Assembly (NCBI GenBank): GCA_036320915.1
Contig: JAXBDG010000006.1
Coordinates: 62,001 to 126,000 of the forward strand
DNA length: 64,000 nt
DNA from: Linnemannia elongata
Lineage: Eukaryota > Mortierellomycota > Mortierellomycetes > Mortierellales > Mortierellaceae
Direction of reading: 5' to 3'
Shown: positions 1 through 12,400 of the stretch, piece by piece
How the letters are laid out: each line of letters starts with the position of its first letter
Numbering within the stretch: position 1 is the stretch's first letter
Notes under the pieces: model-generated
The model's input: only the letters and a program-made list of their open reading frames with translations
Database searches by the model: none
Told to the model about the DNA's origin: nothing
Made by a program: the position numbers and the translations under genes

Positions 1-279
1 TCTCGACTTTCTATCGTCACCACAAATCCAGTTCCATGCTCATCCTTCCTCTCATCGTAATTTGTTTGCACCAGAGATGAAAAAAAAGAAGGATCCTTCA
101 GCTAGTTATGTTCGTTCTGAGCTTTTGTCTCTCTCTCTAACTTGTTTTCATCATCGGCGGCCTCCTGGCTGGCTCCATTTACCATGTTAAGAAAATAAAA
201 AAAGCAGGAGACAGAGAATAGTTGGAGAGATATGCACACCGGCTTTAAAGGAAGTCAAGAGGGATGAAGGAAGGCAAGG

Positions 280-286
<7 letters not shown>

Positions 287-322
<36 letters not shown>
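287..322. repeat. (GA)n microsatellite
   Basis: About 36 bases of near-perfect AG dinucleotide repeat. The adjoining small reading frames, rich in Ser-Leu, are products of the repeat. Confidence 0.95.
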
Positions 323-324
<2 letters not shown>

Positions 325-1284
325 GTTCTCTGGGACTACCACCACCACCCCCTTCAACCCTTTCACTTTCTCGCTCACCCTTTTTTTTAAGTATCCGACA
401 TCATGCATCACATCTGTGTTAACAAAAATAAAAAAGGGGAGCAGAGTGATTGGGATTCAGGGCCATTCAGGGAGAGAGCGAGTGCGTACAGACAGAAAAC
501 AAGATACAGTAGCTCTGGACCCCTGAAGGAATTCCTCTTTGCTGTCGATATACAGAAAGGCTCTAAAGAGCAGTGTTCCTATGGCATGTCTATCTATACA
601 TGGTGGCCCTTATGACGGTATGAAGCATGAACATCTTCAACTATTCTCCATCTAACTGTCCGGTTCCCCCTCCCTTTTATTTATATTTTTTTTTTATTTT
701 TAACCACAACAACCACAACGGTTACAAACAAACAATGCAGCAATGCTCACACGGGCCAAGGTCACGTAATATGGTAGATTGAGTTAGGGGATAAGCCCAG
801 ACGCGATCTCTTTACTGCTGTACTGTTATGATTGAGTGAACGTCTAGTACGAACACAGCTAGAGGAGAGATGGCTCTCAAGGATCAGCATATGGTCGGTC
901 CGTGAGGATCTCCTCATCCACCCCATCGATCCTGGTGCACCTTAGCACTAACATCTAATCTCTTAGATGACTCGTGAACCTTTCACTTTTGATGAATAAG
1001 CACCCACAAGTAGCACGCAATGCCACCTCACTTACCAGCACTAATCCCCTGCATTTTCGCCCCTCAACTTTACATCAGCGCGCATACCGCAACAACAAAC
1101 CCCGAAATTCACCAACCACTCCAAAGGTAAAAATAGTCCGCTCTGGCCAGTGGTGAGTTGATTAGCGCGCCATGGCCGATTACAAAATAAAAAGTAAACA
1201 CGCCGTTCTTATCCCTTCCCTGTCCATCAACAACTCATGTACCTCATCTTGAGCAGGATGAATAGGCATTAATGCCGTGTTTTT

Positions 1285-1290
1285 TTTATT
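1285..1290 (-). terminator. putative polyadenylation signal of adenylate cyclase
   Basis: The plus strand reads tttatt, so AATAAA lies on the coding strand about 165 bases past the stop codon at 1456. This is inferred from the motif only. Confidence 0.4.
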
Positions 1291-1455
1291 ATTATTGGGT
1301 GTTATTGAATCGTAGATGTACATAAAGTGAGAATGAAAGAAAAAAATGATAGAAGTAACAGTAGATGTAGATGCTTGCCATCTGGGTAAAGACGAGGACA
1401 GGCTGAATGAAATAAGAACACAAAGGTGAACAAAATAGAACTAGTAAGGGAACCA

Positions 1456-4400
1456 CTAAAAGAGATTAGGGACGTCAAGGCCGCCCATGATGCTAACATA
1501 CATTTGCAGCGCACGCAGGATGTACGACGGATCTGTATCAATCGCCCTTCCAAGCGACTCGAACACATTCACAAAGTGGCCCGTCTTGGCCATATACAGT
1601 TGGGAGAACGCATTCTATTGTTACCAAGCGCAAACAAGGGGGGAAAAGTTGTTAGCAACTAAACACTCATCCACAAATACTACCCATGCGATGCAAGTGT
1701 ACAAAGCGAAAAGTTACCTCGATACGGGTGACATAGCTCTCAGCGATCAGGTTAAGGTCATTCTGATCAGCGTTATCCTTGATGGGGAGTGAGAGAAGGG
1801 CAAGACTCTGTTCCGTCGCACGACCATGCTGAGCCGTTGTTCCTGCTGCAAGACGCTCCAATCGAAGGCAAATCATCTGCAGCGCACGCACAGACGCCGT
1901 ATCCAGCACCACCGTGCTTTCCACCATTTGCTAATTATAAGAATCACGCAAGAAATAAATAAGTATAAGCAAACGCTGTCTCATGCGAGAGATTCAAACA
2001 AAAAACAACAACTGACCCATAAACTTACAGTTTCGAGGATGGGGCCTGCCATGCTCTTGATAGGGTCCATAGTGAGACGGCCAACCAGGAGGCCAGAGTA
2101 GATCAGATGCAGGTTCTCGAGCGTCTCCAAACCCTTCAACTTGCGCTCTCCAAGCTCAATCACACGGAAGCCCATCTTCTTCAGCTCGCGCACATGCTCT
2201 GCATTGGGCGAGTCCGACTGTTCCAACTCTGGGTCGACAAGCAGATGCTGCATCACATTGATGACATCGCTGCTGATACAAATTTCTCCTCCATCGGCAG
2301 AGTCACAAATACGCGACGCACGGTTGACCATAGGACCATAGTAATCCATGCGGCGTGTCACTGCATCGCGATCGCTTACAGGGCGACCCCAATGGATACC
2401 CATGCGAACAGAAAGACCACGATACATTGGCTGGATGGGGTCCGAAGCGTTGAAAATAGGTCGACATTCGTCAGAGTCCAGAATCTCCTGAGGCCAATCG
2501 GCATTCACCAAGAGTTCCTGCACCTTGAAGCACCACAACATTGCCGCCGGCACGCTCGAGAATGATGCCATCAACGCGTCTCCTTCGTTCTTAACCTCAT
2601 ATCCTCCAATCGACCGAAGCTGTCGTCTCATCACGTTGAAGTGCTCCTTGATTGCGATCGCCATCGCAATAGGAATCTTCTCCCACAGCTTGGTCGAATT
2701 CTTGATATCCGTGAAAACCATTGCTACATCTCCCTGAGGCGGCTCAATCTCTGGTTTCAGGTACTTGAGCTGTTTTTTTACGAAAAAAAAGAAAGTTAAC
2801 TGGATGTACCTCAAAAACAACTGCTTCAATACAACAACAGCAAAGAGGAACACGACAATATCATTTGCGCTTACTGTATCAGATGGACCCTCTGGTGCTT
2901 TGGGTCGCTTGTAGTTTGGTTGCTGGTACTCAGATACCTCAGATGACTCCTTCTTGTTGAACAGATCACCCACGCCAATCAACATGACAACCATATGGTC
3001 ACGAGCACCATAGGAGATGGCAATATCTCTCAGCTTCTGAGACGCGTACATCAGATCGCCATAGTCCCGTTTGGCAGCCTTGGCGATATCCACTGCTGTC
3101 GTGTACGACATCACGTCCCAGAAGGCATTCGACGCCATAATCAAAAAGTCGTCATCCTCAGTAAGAGTCGTCGTTTCGATGTAGGGGTTTGAGTTCACGA
3201 TCGGCACCAAGTGGTACTGGCCAAAAGAGCGAGAGATGTCCAGCTCGTCGTTCAGCAGACCATTCTCGCTCACAAAGCCGCCAGACCGCTTGATCCTCGA
3301 TGCCTCTGTAGGGTTCCATGGGATGTGCTTCTGGGAAATGACGGTGTAGGTATCTGACTTCTTGACCAAAACCGCGATTGCATCTCCTACGTTGGCCGAG
3401 TACAATGTCGTTCCATTGATGTAGGCGACCAACGCAGACGCTCCTCCCTTGCCGTTCTCATCCTGGGTCAAATGCCACATGTCCCGATCCAAGCCGAGGA
3501 AAGTCCTGCGAAGTGCGCTCACAACAGTATCGGTGCCCTTCAAGCTCTCCAGTTCAATCTTGAGACAAGTGCCGAAGCGATCCTTGAGGTGACTAGTCAT
3601 TGTACAGGTGGTCCTGTACTGGTCGCTTCTACCGTCAAAGAGTCCGAACAGACTCTCGTCCTCCTTGGTCTGAAACTTTGGATGGACGAGATCCCAGATG
3701 CAGAGGTTGTCACTGTCTCCCAAAGTATCAGCCATCCCGTACGACATATTGTGCAGCGTTGACATGGATGTTCTGACACGTCGGTCCACAGAGTTTTCCG
3801 GAACGTTGTCCGTAATCGTCACGTCCATGAGACCCAGAATACGAAGGCGAGTCAGGGCGCCGAATTCCGAGAGGTTGCCTGGACGCGAGCTCGTAGTAGG
3901 GCCGCCTTCGACATTCTGTCGTTTGATTTGCAGTCGTTTGTTGCCCGACATATTGAGATACTTAAGTTCAAGATTCCAGTTCCTATAATAAATTACAAAT
4001 AATAGCAAGCACGAGTCAATACCTTCTTTGGTTCAACATTGTCCAGCCCATGTAAGCGTGAAAAAAAAAAACCTTACCAGTTCCAATCATATGGCCAGTT
4101 GGCAATATTGTATTTCAACATGTTGCAGCCGACATCCAGGACGCTCAGGCGGTTGATCTTGCCTAGCTCAGCAGGAAGTGTCGTCAGTTTGTTGCCGTTG
4201 ACATGAAGCACACGAAGGCTCCTGAGTCGCTCGATATCCTCTGCTGGTAAGCTGGTCAGCTGGTTGCCGCTCACATAAAGCTCCAAGAGCTGACCCATAT
4301 TGGGGATCTTGCCGCGAGGGATCTCGGTGATATAGTTGTGACTGATGTTCAAAACCTGGATGCTCAAGAAGTGAGACAGAGGAAACATGACCTCATCCGG

Positions 4401-7400
4401 CAAGCGGTTGTCACCAAGGCAGAGAGTGAGCAGCGAGTGCGCCAATGGAGGAGCATAGGGCGCGCGACCGGAGGGGGTGTTCTGGAGAGGCACAGGTGGC
4501 GCAGGCAGCGGCTTGGATCGTGAAGGTGTAGGAGAGTTGACAGAGTTGATCATGTTCTGCGGGTTCTCGGGATCGCAGAGGGTTGCTGTTGAGGATGATG
4601 CCGAGAGGGCATTCAGGACAGGTGGCGTGAGCATCTTGGGTGGATCGGGGAAGTTTTCCAGAAGATTGGACGAGGCATTCAACGCAATGAGAGAGCACTT
4701 CCAAATGGCAACCGGCAGTTCGCCCAAGTTGTTGCAGTGGACATCCAGCTCGATCAACGACTCCATCTGACCAATGGACTCTGGCAGACTAGAAAGAATG
4801 TTGTTGGATACGGTGAAGGATCTGAGACGCTTCAGGAGACTGATCGTGGCAGGGATGGAGCTGATGCTGTTGTGGTCTAGCTTCAGGGTTTCAACGGCCT
4901 TGAGGTGTTCAAATAGCCCCGGAGACAAGTTGGACAGCTTGTTGGAGGAGAGGTCCAGGTAGGTCAATGTTTCGGATGTTCCTCTCACGCTGATGTCAGT
5001 CATGTTGCATTTCAGGAATGATGCCCTCGCAAGTGAGCGGAAAGAGTTATTGAAGATGACGTTGGTGTTAAAGTCGACAAGGATTTCCTCCAGAGATCGC
5101 AAGTCGTTTACGGCATCCAGGTTCAAGATTCCGTTCTGTCGAATGTCCAGCTTCTTGAGGCGAGCAAGTGACGACATGGTCTTGGGTAGGTAGGGTCCAA
5201 TCCTGTTTCCAAATAGCAAAAGTTTGCGTAACCTGACAAGCTGACCAATCTCCTCGGGAATCTCTGAAATCTCGTTGAAACTCAGGTCCAGCTCCTCGAG
5301 GGAAAAGACACGGAAGAGGACAAGTGGGACCTTGGACATGTTGTTGCTAGAGAGGTTCAAGATGCGGAGGTGCTCAAAGGTCTCGAACGAATCTGGGATG
5401 GTCTCGAGACGGTTGCTCTGCAGGAAAATAGTAACCAGCTCCCGAGCATCCTCCAGCCTGGCCTTGCTAAGATCCTTGATCCTATTTCCGCGAAGATCCA
5501 GCACTTGAAGGTAGGCGATTGAGCGAACATTGCTGGGGACTCGGTCCAAATCGTTGTAAGCCATCCGGAGCTCCCTCATCACACTACAGTTCTGAACAAA
5601 GTCGAGTGGTAGGTCCATGCGTTGGTTGTATGAGATGTTGAGGCGAACGATATTCTTGGCTCTCGAGTAAAGGAAAATCGGGATGGTCGGGAGACACCGC
5701 CTCTCCAAGTTGACGTCGGCGTAGTTGGTGTTTTCAGGAAGATCAGCCTCCTGTCAGGAAGATGATAAAGTGCAATAGTAGATGTGATGTTAGTACCTTC
5801 AAAGCTGAGAATGCGCATCACATATTCACACATAGAGTTTTTAACTACAGGCAAGGGAAAAAGTTCAACATACCGTGGTCAAAGGAGCAGCATTTTCGGC
5901 AAACGTGATGCGGCAGATAAAGCTGTTGTCCTTTCCTGACAGCTCCTCAAGCTTGTCCTGGTCGGTATATCCAAACTGCAACAGTAATCTCCGTAAAATA
6001 TTGAGTGGCCTCTCCTGCGGGCTGAGCGGACGAACTAGAGACAAGATTCAGGATATGAAATGTGAAGCATGTTCAGACTCCGCCTTTCGCGTTATGTTAG
6101 GCCAATATGAATTAGCGAAGCGAATAAAAGGATTTCTTACCGATGCCATTGCGGAGGACATAGAGATGGTACTTTGAGGTGTCAGGCTTGAAGATCTTCT
6201 TGCACAGGATTGCACTCAGCTCGCTGGCGGTGATGCTGAAGACACAGTTCACGGTGGTATAGGTAGTATCGGGTCGGAAAATGCGAATGGTTGAGGGCTT
6301 TTTCTTGCCATACTCCCAGTTTTCAAAGTCGGTTGGATCCATCTCCTCTGACGTGAAGTCTTCTGGTGAGAGGGCGAGTGACAGCTGAGCTCCTGATACA
6401 GTCGATGAAGGTGGTTGAACGCCCCAACTCTCCGGAGCATGCCATGCCTCTGCCCCAGCTGCTGGTGCCAACGGGAGCCAATGGTTGTGTTTCGGGTCCT
6501 GCTTGATTCCTGACATGTCGTTCAAGTCGACTATCATAGTTTAGGGTACAAAGAAAGAGGTAAAGATGTATAAGAAGCGTAGTCAAGCCACAGCCTTGAG
6601 TTATGCGAATGTGTGGTGTTGAGGTAACATGAGTAAGCCAATGATGTGATACTAACCTACAAAACCTGGGAAAAGTTGCTCCTGTGAAGCCAAGTGGGAG
6701 TGAAGCAAAGGTAAAGGAATTGAACGATGGCAGGCGAGTGGGCAAGGAGGAGAGCAAGAGGAGGGGAGATCATAAGGAAGAGACAAAGAAGAGACGAATG
6801 GGGGTTCAAACGTTAGAGGTAGATTCCATGATTGCTTATGTGGCAATTTTCCACACTGACTGTGATTCCAGTCATTTTGCCAGATATCCACAGTAACTCA
6901 AAAAGAAAAAAAAAGGGAAGAAAACGAATGGAGAGCTGCCATTTTGTGACATATAGCACAGTGTACAGTGGATAGCCAAGAGGAACATGACCGTTACTTA
7001 CTCCTCGTGATCCTTTCTTCCCTCCTTTCATATACTGCAGTGCTCGCTGTGTTTCTACGGTGTCGCTACCGTGTCTCCGGTCATGATGGTTTGAAGGAGA
7101 GTCAATATCGGGGAAGAGGGCCATCGAGAATGCTGTAAGGTTCGAAGCAGCTGGCGGAGAGGTCAAATACTGGTCGTCGGCAGAGTACTTGCGCGACCCT
7201 AATCGGTTAGTTAGAACAAGCAGCGTTTGAAAGACAAGCAATTGACGCGGTTAGTACAGCCTCAAGACTTCAATTAGGACTCTTATTGTTCGCTGGATGT
7301 GCTGGAGTAAGGCAAACGAGGGCTAAACATACTATCGCCATGAGTTTGATGCTGGTTGTGGAGAAACATCTGCTGCTGCTGTTGCTGAAGGAACTGTTGC

Positions 7401-8596
7401 TGTTGTTGCTGCTGGTACTGTAGTTGCTGCTGTTGTTGCTGCTGCTGTTGTGAGAGAGAAGAGGAGGAGCCGTGGTGGAGAAGGGGTTTCTTTCTGAAGA
7501 GGCCAAAGAGGATCTTTCTAGGCTCCTTGGCGGGACTGACGGCGTGGTTGGGGTGGTCTTGATCCTGTTGTCCTTTTCTCTTTCCGTACATCTCTCCAGA
7601 GTCGCTCGATTTTGTCCTGCGATGTTGGGCCTCCATGGCGTTCTTGATGGAATCTGTGCGCTGGTGAGGTTGAATGTGAGGGGCGGGAGGGGTTGCAGGA
7701 AAGAGTTGCCGCTTATTGTTGCCTCCACTGCTGCTCTGCTGGAGGTGGTGTTGCTGGAGGTAGAGTTGCTGCTGCTGTTGGAGTTGATCAGGAGAAGGGG
7801 ATCGAGAATAAGATTCGATGGAGCGCCTCCTGTCTGCATCCGCGTCAAAGGGATGGCTCGGACTGTTGTGGTTATTATACTGTTGCTGCTGGTGGATATT
7901 GCTAAGACTGCCGCCGCCGTTGTACGACCCATTGCCATTGCTGTAGTTATAATTGTTAGTGTTGTTTGTGGTATTGTTGCTGTTGAGCACACCACTGCTG
8001 TTGGAGAAGAGGGAACCGGCAGAGCTGGAGAGCATAACGTTCCGGTGGCCATGGTTATTGCTGCTGTTATTGGCATTGGTATTGCTGGAGAAGGAGGTTT
8101 TTCTGGTGTGGCTGTTACTGTAGAAGGTGTCGAGAAGGTCTGGCGAGGCGGGTCTTGAGGAAGAGGAGGAGGTGCGGAAGAATGACAAGAGGCCGTTGTT
8201 GCCTGAGGACGACGACTCTGACCCATCCTTGCTGCCCTTGCCACGACGGGACGAATAGGATGTTGAAGATGGTTGTGGTGTATCGAGGTGATGGCTCCGA
8301 CCATTGATAGGCCTAGGTCGTTCTCGTTCTTCACTATTGCTATTATTGTTGAAGGGCGATCGCGGCACATATGGACTGTGGGTGCCACTGGTATTGCCGT
8401 TGCCATTGTTGTTGGTGTAGTGGGATTGTGAAAAGTAGCCAGAGCTGGCTGAGGTGCGACGATGTTGTTCAGTCATGGGACTTTGTGTTGCGGAGGAGTT
8501 GTTGGTGTCGGTGAAGGGTGAGTCGAGTCGACCAGTGGAGACCGAGCTAGTAGAACCCTTACGGTCGTCGTGGTGTCCTGGCTGTCCTGGCGACAT
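1456..8596 (-). CDS. CYR1: fungal adenylate cyclase (RA-LRR-PP2C-like-cyclase)
   Basis: Makes cAMP from ATP at the membrane downstream of Ras and G-alpha. Ten exons: 8596-7333, 7198-7002, 6681-6657, 6530-6141, 6034-5874, 5750-4078, 3982-2875, 2769-2029, 1930-1718, 1614-1456; 1976 residues, close to the roughly 2000 usual for the family. Order seen: a disordered Ser/Asn/Gln N-terminus with polyQ (about 380-415); a segment with PESWGV resembling the G-alpha-binding region (about 510); a Ras-association domain (about 570-680) containing RPLSPQERP and FGYTDQDKLEEL; many leucine-rich repeats (about 690-1270); a PP2C-like domain (about 1290-1560); and a class III cyclase (about 1615-1800). In the cyclase, VFTDIKNST and NEGDALMASF supply the two metal-binding aspartates. 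Start chosen as the first ATG of the long N-terminal frame. A 25-base microexon and a stop-free 105-base intron are unusual. The family call is near certain. Confidence 0.96.
2770..2874 (-). other. 105-base in-frame intron of adenylate cyclase
   Basis: The intron has a gtaagc donor and an aaacag acceptor, a length divisible by three, and no stop in the coding frame. It is called an intron because its removal joins the PP2C end directly to the cyclase start (SDT|LKYLKP). The inserted translation would be 35 mostly hydrophobic residues. Confidence 0.75.
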
Positions 8597-8829
8597 TGCT
8601 GGTTATGTTCTTCTTTGCTGTCCTCTTTTATTAGCTCTGTTGTCGGATATTATAGAGCAGCAGTACGATTTAAAAGTGGATAAGGTAGTTGATCAGATGA
8701 CAGACAGGAAGTGAGTGAAGGGAATGTGAGTGGAATGACTGAGAGTGTGATACTGTTAGTTGTTGTGGAAGACACGACAGGAATGTGGAAAAAGGCGATT
8801 GTGTGTATGACCAGTGAAGAGTGAAGAAT

Positions 8830-8831
<2 letters not shown>

Positions 8832-8868
<37 letters not shown>
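8832..8868. repeat. (GA)n microsatellite
   Basis: About 37 bases of perfect GA dinucleotide repeat within the polypurine stretch upstream of adenylate cyclase. Confidence 0.95.
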
Positions 8869-8870
<2 letters not shown>

Positions 8871-9253
8871 AAAAGGAGAAGAGAGAAGAGAGAGAGGAGG
8901 AGGGAGGAGAGAGGGTGGAGTGTTTGATGATGAAAAAGAAGAAGAGAGAGAAGGATGATGATGAAAGGTGATAATAGTGGTGGCAAATAAGAAGAGGAGG
9001 AAGCCCTGTCTCGTTGTCTCTCTTTCTCTTCAAAATAGAGGTGATAGTCGTCGTTGTCGTCAATGAAAAAGGAAAAAGGAAAAAGGAAAAAGGAAAAAGA
9101 AAAAAAAGGCAAAAGAAAAAAGAACAAAAGAAGAACAACAAATATAGCTAAGGCAATTATGTTGGCAGTGGCAGTGGCAGTGGCATCATCAGTAACAACA
9201 ACATAAGCAACAGAGGGAGCAAAGAATCGACAGGCAGGTAGATAGGGTAAGTT

Positions 9254-9276
<23 letters not shown>
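9254..9276. repeat. (GA)n microsatellite
   Basis: About 23 bases of GA repeat followed by a short imperfect continuation (acagagagaga). Confidence 0.9.
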
Positions 9277-9285
<9 letters not shown>

Positions 9286-9307
9286 GAATGCTCACCAACA
9301 TGTCGCA

Positions 9308-9313
9308 TTTATT
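9308..9313 (-). terminator. putative polyadenylation signal of the TAPT1-like gene
   Basis: Plus strand tttatt gives AATAAA on the coding strand about 130 bases beyond the stop codon at 9443. Confidence 0.4.
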
Positions 9314-9442
9314 TATGGGTCATTCATTCATTTTCATTAAAAAATACCAACCTTAGCCTTGTTTCACGCACTGGCTGCAGTGCTGCAATTACATGCTTCC
9401 TAACATCTTACTTTAATGCTTTTTAATGTACAAAATCAGATC

Positions 9443-12400
9443 CTAAGGAATACGCGACTTGTAAAGCGTGTACCGGTCAATCGTATCCAGCCCATGATTG
9501 ATCCGCTTCTCACCATTCACCCCAAACGCATCACTATTCGCCTGTCCTCCCGCTGTCCGTCCATCAAGCATCCCCGATACCGCCGCGCTCACTGCCTTCT
9601 CCTCAAGCGCCGCATTCGACTCTCTCATCGCCCTATCCGCCTGTCGTTCAACTCTTTCTCGAGATTCCATCGTCATATACCGATGGTGCGCAAACCCTAA
9701 CAGGTTAATCCCAATCAACATTTTCAATGCCACCAAGCATGCAAACGTCGCCAGACAAGCCAGACTGATCACTGCATACTCTATCAACTTGCGGCCTAGT
9801 TCTTGACTGAATCCTGTCCTATGCGCCCATCTCAACGCCACCTGACCAACAACCACCAAACACTCTCCCAAAAACAGCCAGACAACCTTGAAGAATGAGA
9901 CCAGCGCCTCAACGATCCCCGCAGACGCTACTGCCACTCCTGAAGTAAAATCAATCGGAGGCATGATCCACTCGAACGATATCTGACCAAAGGTCAACAC
10001 CGTCGCGGATGCCGCAAACGTCTCAGCCATCACGGGTGAAGATCCGGCCCGTCCAAGATCCGAAGGCAATGTCGACATGACCATCTGCAGAGTCTGGATC
10101 GTCACACAGATCACGAGGCATGCCAACGGCAACGCTGCCAATCCAATTCTCCTGGACACCATAGGCGATTGATCCACGAACATCTGTTGCTGCTGTGTCA
10201 TTGTTATGAGTAGTATTAGAAGAGGGAGAGAGAAGGAAAAAAGGGGTGGTTGAGTGTCCAGATCGTCTCGTGTTCCCTCGGGGTAAGGTTTTCCTTACAA
10301 TAAAGACGTGTTGGAATGCGTAACCAGGATCATGATCACAAAAAGTACACAAAGATCAAGTAATAAAAAGTGACAGCAACAACAGAATAGAAGGGTCTAA
10401 ACGAAGGGTACGAAAAGGGTGAATGGAATAACATCCAACTAAAAAGACATCAATGGGTAAACATACGTTGTTCCGACCGGCGAGTCGAGCAGGGCTTCCT
10501 ACAACCAAGTCCCTGCTGAGGATATCAACAAAGCGCCCATAGACGCTAGGCCGGATCTGGTTGAATTTAGTAATAAAGGCATGCTTCAGCCAATCCACCA
10601 GAGTCTCGCAACCAAGGACCAAGAAACATGGCGTCAGCAGGCGAGCCACGGCAGTCATGGATGAAAATAAGGGGACAAACGATTGTGGGTATACTGAGAA
10701 GGGTGAAGGGGGTGCCGCTGAGAGTTCCACAAGGTTCCTTATCGTGATAATCGTCACGAACACCGACAACTGGAAACGCTCCACGATGTCTATCATTCGT
10801 GGTATGAATAAACGGTTAGAAAAACCATTTGCAATGGACAAAAGTAGTGGAAGGATGGGGCTGTGAGATAGAAACTTACCGCTGCAGCTAAGTTGAAAGA
10901 GGTTCTCTTTCTCAAACTTCTTAAAAACACTGCCCTTGATCTCCACAAACTGGTTGCTAATGAGCAAGGTCAACAGCGCGTTCGAGTACGAGTTCACAGC
11001 TACATTGAGTGTTACCATCTGGAAGAAGAGCACCATCGTGTGCGCCACTAGAAAGGAAGCGAAACGAGATAATGTATCAAAGGGGAATAAATTAGCATGA
11101 TGTACTCCTTCTGAGATACATAGCACCATATTATTCTCTTGGAATTATCTCCGCATTGCTCATTCTGTCACGCCGCGGAGCTAGGAGGGGTTGCGGCGAA
11201 GGACACTTACGGATGTACAAGATAGCCAGGAGAACAAATGTGATGGGTCGTGCGTGTCTCGACGCCGTAAGACTGGACATGGGTGGGTGGCTCCCGAGTG
11301 TTGACTTTGAAAACAGCGAATCAAGAATATCTTGACCAAACGAGCAACACAGTCTGTCAAAGATCTATTGCATTAAGAAAACACGGCGATAAGAATGACT
11401 CTCTATGTAGTAGGAGAACATTGAACAATGAGACAGTATCCGTATCCGCATTGTGAAACCCACCTCGAGGCAGTTAAAGATGGCATAAAGCTTCATGGCA
11501 TTTTGTCCGCGAATGAAATGATATGTCCTGGAAGCGTCGACAGACTGGAGAATCGTGCATGCAACAACGACCAATGTAACTTTGATGAGGTCGCACTTTT
11601 GGGACGACTTGAGGCGCCTATGAACAAGCAATGTAAGTTGTAAGATTGCATCCTAATATACAATGATACCTCAGTGAACCGTTGTGAATTATCAAGACTC
11701 ACGTCCGCTCCTTGCTTTTGGAAAACCATGTCCTGGAAAACACATAGCGGAAGAGGGCCACCAGGGCTAACATGAACCTTGCTGGTAGGATGGTAAAAGT
11801 GTACAAGAACGAGTCCAGGCAGACGAAATATCCAAACACAAGCATCTACGTGTACACATGTCGAGAGAACTGTCTCAGTCAGTCGTTGACCTACTTGAAT
11901 CATGCAGCAATATTTCATTGGTAACCATGGAATACATCAGGTCGAACACATACCTTTTCAAAGGCAATGGGGACGCTGAGAAAGTTGGCGACTCGTTCCC
12001 GTTTGAGTTCCTGGGTCGATTCAAAGTCGGCGGCGGTGAGCTCCTCCTTGAGGTAGTCCCAGAGGGACACGGTCGGATGGTCAGGTGGTGAGATTGATCC
12101 AATGAGAGTCCTCAGCTTGAGATCATCAATGAGTGCTATAGTTCCAAGATATCAATAATACGACGTTAACCCTTTGGTGATAACCGCTGTGATCGACTCT
12201 AAACGTCCAATTGTATCGCAGGCGGCATTTTATGTACCTTGGGATCCTTCTCCGCCAACTGGTACTACCGATGGGGCAGGGGTCTTGAGGAGTTGAGATA
12301 GTTCGTGATCAAAGACCTTGGCAGAGCTCCCTGACTTTGTGGCACTTGGTGTTCCATTGGTCTGTTTTGAATCCTTAGAGCTTGAAGGTGAGCCCTGACC

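Larger units (their letters stand above)
1..1455. other. gene-poor left end, downstream of adenylate cyclase
   Basis: I see no supportable gene here. Reading frames are short, overlap on both strands and resemble no family I recognise. The stretch holds a GA microsatellite and several A or T runs. Its right end is the 3' flank of the adenylate cyclase gene, which reads leftward. A promoter for a gene lying left of the window cannot be excluded. Confidence 0.6.
8597..9442. other. intergenic, polypurine-rich on the plus strand
   Basis: Lies upstream of adenylate cyclase (8596) and downstream of the TAPT1-like gene (9443). No gene is supported. From about 8830 to 9130 the plus strand is very rich in A and G, with two GA microsatellites, which creates spurious Leu/Phe/Ser-rich frames on the other strand. 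It probably holds the adenylate cyclase promoter and 5' UTR and the TAPT1 3' UTR. Confidence 0.6.

Noticed and set aside
7270..8406. 378-codon minus-strand frame within adenylate cyclase exon 1
   Set aside because: Alternative frame of the Ser/Asn/Gln repeats; the overlapping frame splices correctly into the rest of the cyclase.
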